Shown here piece by piece: positions 15,374 through 21,628 of a stretch of DNA of 21,628 nucleotides. The position numbers were made by a program, and so were the translations under genes. The stretch comes from Gracilaria caudata (lineage: Eukaryota > Rhodophyta > Florideophyceae > Gracilariales > Gracilariaceae). The notes under the pieces were generated by a model, which was given only the letters and a program-made list of their open reading frames with translations, did no database searches and was not told the DNA's origin. The stretch is from the NCBI GenBank assembly GCA_030374735.1, contig JASCIV010000390.1, forward strand, positions 1 through 21,628, in the 5' to 3' direction. The stretch's first letter is position 1. Each line of letters opens with the position of its first letter.

Positions 15374-18157
15374 TCACCCTGCTTCTATTCTCCGGCCTTC
15401 ACCATCGTCTTTTCGAGTCGGTATTGGCAACTGGTTCACGTGCCTTGCCGTTAGATCCTGTACTTCTTCTAGGAGTTGTTGATTGCCAAGTCGGGAGGCA
15501 ATATCCGCGGCTTCTCTGCCCTGTCCACATCGAGCAAGAGCCCTGGCACGGTCTCGCAAGTCCACGATACTTCTTGCATACTTCACAGCTTGTTCTTCTT
15601 TACCATGCTTCAAGCATATATCGACAAATGCAGAGAATCCAATTGGGGGACCCTTGCCACGTCCTGCTGCGTTCGATAAGGCTTCTATGCTCTTAAAGTC
15701 ACCTACATTAGCCATAGAATTCAAGCATATCCAGAAGAACCGTCGCTCAGGCACCATCAGTTCATGGCGTAATCGCGCAAGCATACCTTCCCTCTTGCTC
15801 GATTCACTAATATTCTGAACTGTCCGCGCCAGGAGTTCGCCATCATTGGCGTATCGCAGAGACCCAGCTTCTAGCTTGGCCCTTTTCTCCAACTCGACGG
15901 CGTTGGCCGCCACTGCTGCTGCATGTTGCACAGCTTGCAACTCAAAGCGGCAAGCTCTTCGATACCGTCCTTTTCCAATGCTTCTCGCCACATTGTTCAA
16001 ATCGCTCATTCGTTTCCGAGGATCGGGACTCAGATTGGCGTTCTGAATATCGACCATAGCAGCCTCCCTCCAGCGACCAACTTCCCAATACAAAAGTTTC
16101 AGTCCCGCTGTATTTCCGATTTGCTTCAGATGCGTAGCAAGAAGATCGGTTGCCCTGGTGCAAATACTTGACTGCAGACTGCGAATAATCCGTGCCGTTT
16201 CCTTCACATTCTTCACTTCTAGAATGTACCCCAGCACATCGAGAACGAGCTCTGGGTCACCAGAAGCTACAGCGGATGTTACTGCTTGCTTTTCCCTTCC
16301 CATCTTTAAAAACATGTCAGCTTTGGGAGCTGGTCGCGTCTCTTGACGCAGAAGGAGCTCGGCACATTTTGGGCGCTTCGCCCCAAAGGCTGCTTCAGCC
16401 GCTAATACATAAGGTAGAGCCCTGCTCCTTCTACTGCCATGACGATCAAGGTTAGTGAATGATTTGCTGACAGCCTCGAACTTCTCCTCGATGACAAACT
16501 TGATAAGCTCATCTGGTTCATTGCTGCTGTTGCGAATGACGTCTTTTGCCCATTGGGCAAGCACATCGTACGGAGATATACCGCCAAAAGAAGCAAGTCG
16601 AAGCGCAATTGTATGCTTCCCATATCGGGATAAACGAGACACGAGCCCAGGCAGCCCAAGCGAGTCAAACTGCACCTTCGTCAGCGGAACCCCCGCAAAT
16701 TCCGAAGCCGACGCGTTAAGTACTCGGAGAATTGCGATGGCTGTGGGTATCATATCAACATCACGACGAATACGAGCGTCCCTCCTCTTCCTCAAAACAG
16801 GGAGTTCAGAATTTGCGCTCATTGCGGCGTCTTTGTCATCGGCGAATACTGTTGCGTATCGCTGTCCATATGCAGCAGCACGGAGAAGCTGTTTCTGGAT
16901 TGTCACGTCCAATTCCAGATAAGCTGCATTCACACAGCTTCGCGCAGCCTCTAGAAGAGTTCCTGCCTCACGAAGCTCCCTTAATAACCTGTACCTTGTG
17001 AGAGCTTGCATCGAGATTGGTTCGATCCCATCCATTTCTCCAGAGCTCTTGAAGAGTTTGTAACTTGGTGCTTGCTTCTGATAAAATATGGATGTGATGA
17101 GTTCCGGCACCATTTGTAAAAACTCAATGCGCTCGGAGGAAATGAGTCGCAGTCCATCCTTTTCATTGCTCAGAATCACTCCTGTTGTGATTGCCGACTC
17201 TTCAAGATGTATCACTGCGAGCCCTCGCTTCGGTCCAACGAGTAGTAAGTGCTCTTTGTAGAGCACAGCAATCGCATCACTTCCCACCCAAGATAAGGAG
17301 TCTGGCTTTTTGGCGTCAAAAAGTTCTTCAGAGACCACGTTCTCCACGCCAAGAACAGAAAGCTCCACAACGAGATTCAGACGAACAATTTCAGTTTGGC
17401 GCACAATGTCCCATACAAACAAGCTCCCTGTTAAGTTTTCCAATGCCACCACGTATTTTCCATTAGATGATAAAGCTACATGGGATACGTTTCTTGTCGA
17501 CGTGATTGGGTGTACGCCTGAGGAATTGGCAATAGCCACAGATCTGTTCTCTGTGATTAAAACAGTTTCAATGACTTCATGACTCGAATGTTCCGGGGCA
17601 ATTGCTGAGATGCCTGTGTTCAGGATGTCTGCCGCAACCCTCTCCGGAGGATGAATGTTATACGACTCGGTCAGAAGTTTTTCAAAGGCATCAACCCGAT
17701 AAACAGCACCTGAATCAGTTCGAATAATAACGTCACCACTGTGCAGAACAGTAGCATCATAAACGCTGTCACTTTCAAACACTCGAACGCTCCTCACATG
17801 AGTGAGGTCACCACCACCAGGAAGACGGATCAGCAGACCATCATTGTAAACAATGGTGAGTAAGTCGTGGCTACTCCATCCCAAAGCCACAGCTCGGAAT
17901 GGCGGCTCGGTTGGTTTGACACGTTCCCGTAGACGCTCAATATGATGAAGGTTTTCGCCGGAAAGTGTGTGAATTGTAAGAGAATGAGTGATGCCCCATC
18001 CGGCGTCTGGAATCAAAGCTACGGGACCTGCGTTCGGAGCGACGGCATATAAACAGCTTGTCAAGTGACATGAACTGACCGATGGTCCTGATGAGTATTG
18101 CAATTGACGCCGGTAAAAACGGTTTTCAAGCGAAACCCAGCTGCCGGGGATTGCCAT
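15374..18157 (-). CDS. VPS16: VPS16, class C Vps core subunit of HOPS/CORVET
   Basis: The frame is intronless, 927 aa from the first ATG (18155-18157, A at -3 and G at +4); the frame is open to 18211 but with no earlier ATG. Human VPS16 has 839 aa. VPS16 bridges the SNARE chaperone VPS33 to the HOPS and CORVET tethers on endosomes and vacuoles. The start, WVSLENRFYRRQLQY, matches the NPLGDSAFYRKYELY region of the human protein. Other matches are YAVAPNAGPVALI (37-49), LRAAAYGQRYA (about 425-435), RVLNASASEFAGVPLTKVQFDSL (478-500), the SGDPELVLDVLGYI segment (632-645), and C-terminal FFWICLNSMANVGDF (807-821) with PIGFSAFVDICLKHG (838-852). N-terminal propeller and C-terminal helical solenoid are both complete. 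A basic insertion (RKRRDARIRRD, 456-466) lies between them. The VPS39-like gene is the next gene on this strand. Confidence 0.94.
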   Translation of the reverse strand: MAIPGSWVSLENRFYRRQLQYSSGPSVSSCHLTSCLYAVAPNAGPVALIPDAGWGITHSLTIHTLSGENLHHIERLRERVKPTEPPFRAVALGWSSHDLLTIVYNDGLLIRLPGGGDLTHVRSVRVFESDSVYDATVLHSGDVIIRTDSGAVYRVDAFEKLLTESYNIHPPERVAADILNTGISAIAPEHSSHEVIETVLITENRSVAIANSSGVHPITSTRNVSHVALSSNGKYVVALENLTGSLFVWDIVRQTEIVRLNLVVELSVLGVENVVSEELFDAKKPDSLSWVGSDAIAVLYKEHLLLVGPKRGLAVIHLEESAITTGVILSNEKDGLRLISSERIEFLQMVPELITSIFYQKQAPSYKLFKSSGEMDGIEPISMQALTRYRLLRELREAGTLLEAARSCVNAAYLELDVTIQKQLLRAAAYGQRYATVFADDKDAAMSANSELPVLRKRRDARIRRDVDMIPTAIAILRVLNASASEFAGVPLTKVQFDSLGLPGLVSRLSRYGKHTIALRLASFGGISPYDVLAQWAKDVIRNSSNEPDELIKFVIEEKFEAVSKSFTNLDRHGSRRSRALPYVLAAEAAFGAKRPKCAELLLRQETRPAPKADMFLKMGREKQAVTSAVASGDPELVLDVLGYILEVKNVKETARIIRSLQSSICTRATDLLATHLKQIGNTAGLKLLYWEVGRWREAAMVDIQNANLSPDPRKRMSDLNNVARSIGKGRYRRACRFELQAVQHAAAVAANAVELEKRAKLEAGSLRYANDGELLARTVQNISESSKREGMLARLRHELMVPERRFFWICLNSMANVGDFKSIEALSNAAGRGKGPPIGFSAFVDICLKHGKEEQAVKYARSIVDLRDRARALARCGQGREAADIASRLGNQQLLEEVQDLTARHVNQLPIPTRKDDGEGRRIEAG

Positions 18158-18351
18158 GGTCTGTTCAACCGGCAGGCGAGAGCAAGCAAGAGCTGAACAA
18201 GATGGCAACAATTCTAAGTAGCGATAAACAGAGAAAAAAAAAAGGAAGGGAGTTGGTTAGAATGGAAGTTGCTCGCGTTGTGATTATTCTAAGGCCGCTT
18301 TATTGGCCTCGAACGCGAGGAATCACTCCGGCCCGATTGATACAAGCATGG

Positions 18352-18391
18352 GTCACGGTCACCGCAAGGGGTCACAGTGATTGCTTGTGAC
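18352..18391. promoter_or_regulatory. Cluster of GTCAC motifs upstream of VPS16
   Basis: GTCAC occurs at 18352-18356, 18358-18362 and 18371-18375, and in inverted form (GTGAC) at 18387-18391. The cluster lies about 195-235 bp before the VPS16 ATG. Four copies in 40 bp suggest a binding-site cluster; this is inference. Confidence 0.3.
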
Positions 18392-19182
18392 GGAATTCAA
18401 CGTGATTCACGCTCGCCGAAACGCTTGAAGCCTTCCTCCTGAACTTTTATGCAGGGCGATAGAGATTGGACTCCGTTTGTCTACGCACCCTGCACTCCGG
18501 ACAACAGATGTCATCCGTAAAAGAATCATGGAATACGATAGACCTGTCACATGTGTTTGTCAAACTTTGTAATTTTGGAATCAACGTTTTTGAAACCGTG
18601 CAGTCTACCTTAGTACGTCACGGTCTGAACGTTATATAATACGCGACCACCCAGTTTGAGGGGCTTGCCTTTCAGCTGCGTCATCCTGACAAACCCGAAG
18701 CCCCTTGACACGTTCTCAGACGAACACGCATTTGTTTCCCAAGGTGAGCTTGCGGGAGTGAAGAAGAGTGTTTTGCACCATACCTCCCAATGTCTTGTAC
18801 GTGACAAAGCCTGCTATGTAAGCTTCACCCTGTGAACATCTTCGATAGAGATCCCTCCAGTTTTTGCCTGTGCTTCGCATCACAGATAAGCGCTATACCA
18901 GAATCCTCTCAGCGGTGAAACTCGTATTCGACGAGCATTCACCCTGCAAAGTTCACTATGTGATGCACTCCTTTTCGGTCGGATTTGCTCTTCAAAAGTA
19001 GACGGTGAGTCTGTATACGAAATAACGTTTCTAAACGGGACAGAATATAGAAGGCCAAATGCTAGATGGTGGTGTAGCGCACTTCACACATTGTGAAGTT
19101 CTCAAGGTCCAATTCCGACGGTAGATTGCCACCCGCGGATAGAAAAAATTGCATAACAACCGACGTGCAGCATGCATAAGAG

Positions 19183-19203
19183 GCAATGCGTAGTACGCAT
19201 TGC
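19183..19203. promoter_or_regulatory. Perfect inverted repeat, 10-bp arms
   Basis: Arms GCAATGCGTA (19183-19192) and TACGCATTGC (19194-19203) are exact reverse complements around a single G. It sits 190 bp before the oxidoreductase ATG. A dyad this exact with a 1-nt centre looks more like a dimeric regulator site than an RNA hairpin, which would need a loop. Confidence 0.45.
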
Positions 19204-19392
19204 GTAGGTCATGCCCAATCCGATGTCAGTTAAAAACCTAACCCGAATTCGGCAATCTCGGTCTGTGAGAAGCAGTCCGTTGCCTCCGACAAACCGAACA
19301 TTTGAGCACCGAGCTGAAACGTGTTTTTTCATTCCCGTTGCGCACAGGGTACAATCATCAACCTCAACTAAGTGAATTTATGCTCTCCCACA

Positions 19393-20505
19393 ATGAGCGA
19401 AGAAGTGGTTCGAATGGGCATACTGTCCACTGCATGGATCAATAACGTTATTCTCGACAGTGTGGCCACCTTGGAAGGCGTCGAATGCACCACTATAGCA
19501 TCTCGCGATCTGAAACGAGCCCAGAAGTACGCTCAAGAACATAATCTGCAGCATGCATGCACATATGAACAAATTCTCACCGCTCCAATCGATGCCGTGT
19601 ACATCCCGCTCCCGACCGCTATCGCTTCGGAATGGGCTGTCCGTTGCGCCAATGCAGGCAAACACGTGTTTGTAGATAAACCATTCGCGTCGGTATCGCA
19701 AGTAGAAGCTGTAAAAGAAGCTTGTGAGAAAGCAAATGTCATCTTTATGGATGCCACACATTTCGTGCATGCTAATCGCACCAAAGAAGTTCAGAAACGG
19801 ATTCTTGAAGGAGATATTGGAAGAGTTAAACGATTGCAGTCCACGTTTTGCATTCCCATCCCAAACATGGCGCAAAACATTCGTTCTAAACCGGAGCTTG
19901 AGCCAATGACTTTGTGGGGAGATCTTGGCTGGTATGTGTCCCGTACCGCTATCGCCTTCCTGGGTGTTGAGGTCACAAAGAATATCTCCTCTGTGCACTG
20001 TACCAGTAAAGTCCAAAAGCGCTTTCCCCGGGCTCTTCAAAGTGTTGAAGGCGTTGTGGAGTTTGGCAGTGGTGAGCAGGATAAGGTTTCTCTGTGCTTT
20101 GTCATCGATTGTACCGCGGGCATACTTATGCGAACCACCGCCATTGGCGAGAAAGGCTACCTTGAAATAGATGGATTCGTCGTACCTCCTCGCCAGACAA
20201 AGATCTTTGAATCAATTCGAAAGCCGGAGGATTACTCAGACGATACTGATTACACTTACGAAAGGTCAGTCACAGACGTTGAGGGAGACGATAATTATCA
20301 GTGGTGCTACCCATCGCCTGAACGAATCGAAGTTGACGAAGGTGGTCTTCCACAGGCAACGAAAATGGTTAAAGAATATGTGCGTATGATTCGAGAAAAG
20401 GACATGGGCGCATCAGCAGAATGGATGGCGGAAACTTTGGCTACGCAGCGCATCTTGGATTCGGTGTTCGAGAAAGTAAAGGAACAGCATGGATGGGAGC
20501 AGTAG
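19393..20505 (+). CDS. Gfo/Idh/MocA-family NAD(P)-dependent oxidoreductase
   Basis: The frame gives 370 aa from the ATG at 19393; seven further upstream codons are open but begin with GTG. The protein resembles plant At4g09670-type oxidoreductases and dihydrodiol dehydrogenases. The Rossmann start is VRMGILSTAWI (6-16), where the second glycine of the usual GxxGxAxI loop is serine. VYIPLPTAIASEWAVRCANAGKH is split here as VYIPLPT (70-76) and AGKHVFVDKP (88-97), with DKP replacing the usual EKP. GDLGWYVSR (176-184) matches the family GDxGWY segment, and TAIGEKGYLEIDGFVVP matches the C-terminal half. The substrate is likely a sugar or cyclic polyol but cannot be named. The gene stands alone, divergent from VPS16, with an inverted repeat 190 bp upstream. 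A 5' exon upstream is possible but not needed. Confidence 0.85.
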   Translation: MSEEVVRMGILSTAWINNVILDSVATLEGVECTTIASRDLKRAQKYAQEHNLQHACTYEQILTAPIDAVYIPLPTAIASEWAVRCANAGKHVFVDKPFASVSQVEAVKEACEKANVIFMDATHFVHANRTKEVQKRILEGDIGRVKRLQSTFCIPIPNMAQNIRSKPELEPMTLWGDLGWYVSRTAIAFLGVEVTKNISSVHCTSKVQKRFPRALQSVEGVVEFGSGEQDKVSLCFVIDCTAGILMRTTAIGEKGYLEIDGFVVPPRQTKIFESIRKPEDYSDDTDYTYERSVTDVEGDDNYQWCYPSPERIEVDEGGLPQATKMVKEYVRMIREKDMGASAEWMAETLATQRILDSVFEKVKEQHGWEQ

Positions 20506-21628
20506 CGTTTTTCGAAATTGAGCCCCACAGGTCGACTGTCCCAGACGAGACGAGCTGGTCATAGATAGTATTCTGATCCTTCGACCACCGGGGATGATGA
20601 CGTTGCACTCTACTTGGGTTCAAATGAATGTATAGCGAGCATTAGTGGCTCCGTAGAGTGCTTTGCCACACTGGCATGGGTGCAAATTTCTTCCATCATT
20701 TGGTTCGATAGATTAGTTTGAACATGCATGTTCGTCAACGCGAACAAGGGCGGAATCGTGATATGGGTACGATATTGATGGTGCCTCTGCATATGCCACC
20801 CAAACCTGTTGGGCACATTTTCGGAAAGGTCGTGGTGGACAACCGACGACGCACTGCTAATCATCATGGTCAATAGCATATAGAGAAACACCATTTCGTT
20901 GCTCGTATGACGTTTTGCACTTGCTCGGTAGATAGAAGCAACCAGCCGTGTAAATTCGAAACATGTTGGTTGTCACTCTCACAGTTGGAACGCGTCGTTT
21001 GAGCATGTCTGCACATCATCGAACAAACATCACAACTCTCGAATCAGAGTCTGATTTCGGGAACAGTAAACTGCCGTAAAAGTAGGCATGCTTCACAATT
21101 TCCGCCATCGACTTCATTCTGATGAACAATGCCGATGTCATCACATTTGCGTATGAAATACCTTTGTACGAAGGGTACCTGCTTGAAGTTTCAACCAAAG
21201 ATTACGCCGCCTTTTTTTGACAGTCGAACTCCATCATGGATGATCCGGGGACCAAGCTCGCAACGTTCAAATCTGTATTGCGTACTGCAAATGATCGACA
21301 CAAGGTAACTTACACAGCCTTCCGGCCGGATTCCATGAGACGATCAGCAACTTCCAGTTTGCATCGATGTGATCCACGGATCCCGGATGTGAATCAGAAC
21401 GTCACAGAATGCTTTGCGGTAAACTTGTGCAAGAGCAGTCGTAGACCGTCGCCGCTCTGAATCGAGAGAGAGATAATGGGATGAAGCATGTAAATCGGCT
21501 TGCAACTTGCGGCTTTGCGCCGAATGCGTGCCGAGCATCTCACAGCCATGACAACCGCTTTCAACACTAGCATGGCATCAACGGGTCATGAAGTTGTTCT
21601 AATCGCGACAGTTTGCCCCCCACCCACC
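20506..21628. other. Right-end region without recognisable gene
   Basis: About 1.1 kb downstream of the oxidoreductase with only short, dissimilar frames (60-94 codons). A small inverted repeat AATCAGA-G-TCTGATT lies at 21042-21056. The last 13 bases are C-rich, like the left edge. Confidence 0.4.

Larger units (their letters stand above)
18158..19392. promoter_or_regulatory. Divergent region between VPS16 and the oxidoreductase gene
   Basis: No credible gene is seen in 1.2 kb. Near VPS16 there is an A-rich run (about 18232-18243), a GGCC-containing inverted repeat (AGGCC 18292-18296, GGCCT 18305-18309), a CCTCG-AACG-CGAGG hairpin (18307-18320) and a cluster of GTCAC/GTGAC motifs (18352-18391). 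Towards the oxidoreductase there is a strong near-palindrome (19183-19203) and a CCAAT box (19215-19219). Confidence 0.4.

Noticed and set aside
17015..17035. tRNA B-box-like GGTTCGATCCC
   Set aside because: It falls inside VPS16 coding sequence, and I saw no matching A box, anticodon arm or acceptor pairing around it.
19378..20040. 220-codon minus-strand frame
   Set aside because: It is wholly antisense to the oxidoreductase and shows no recognisable domain.

Overview
The window looks like nuclear DNA of a compact, intron-poor unicellular or algal eukaryote. It encodes 14-3-3, two class C Vps/HOPS tethering subunits, the NatA catalytic subunit NAA10, a TMEM230-type two-pass membrane protein and an SLC25 mitochondrial carrier, none of which belongs in a prokaryote. 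Introns are few, short (61, 94, 164 and 74 nt) and GT-AG. A plant-RHM-like NDP-glucose 4,6-dehydratase and an oxidoreductase resembling plant At4g09670 would suit an alga. A red alga is my best guess, made from gene style only and held weakly. I see no rRNA, tRNA, CRISPR array or transposon.

Nine protein genes are supported, and their strands alternate strictly. From left to right they are: SAM methyltransferase (+, 339-1733); NDP-glucose 4,6-dehydratase (-, 1974-3092); TMEM230-like protein (+, 3589-4130, three exons); a giant chimeric mitochondrial carrier (-, 4357-7920); 14-3-3 (+, 9600-10555, two exons); VPS39/TGFBRAP1-like protein (-, 11013-13928); NAA10 (+, 14458-15089, two exons); VPS16 (-, 15374-18157); Gfo/Idh/MocA oxidoreductase (+, 19393-20505). 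Every gap is therefore either a divergent promoter region (496, 1679, 529 and 1235 bp) or a convergent 3' region (226 to 457 bp). No gene is cut by the window edges, and both edges are C-rich.

The most unusual content is the carrier gene. One uninterrupted frame of 1187 codons joins four modules: a permuted papain-like (YiiX/C92, NlpC/P60 superfamily) domain with a coiled-coil insertion; a PKA-regulatory-subunit-like block (an RRKS site followed by two cyclic-nucleotide-binding domains, the first degenerate and the second canonical); an Aralar-like EF-hand region; and a complete six-helix SLC25 carrier. It reads as a mitochondrial transporter with cyclic-nucleotide and calcium inputs, a combination I do not recognise as a standard family.

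The genes do not form one pathway. The only functional neighbours are VPS39-like and VPS16, both subunits of the HOPS/CORVET endolysosomal tethers. They lie on the same strand with NAA10 between them. The three spliced genes carry introns near their 5' ends, and the three largest genes are intronless.
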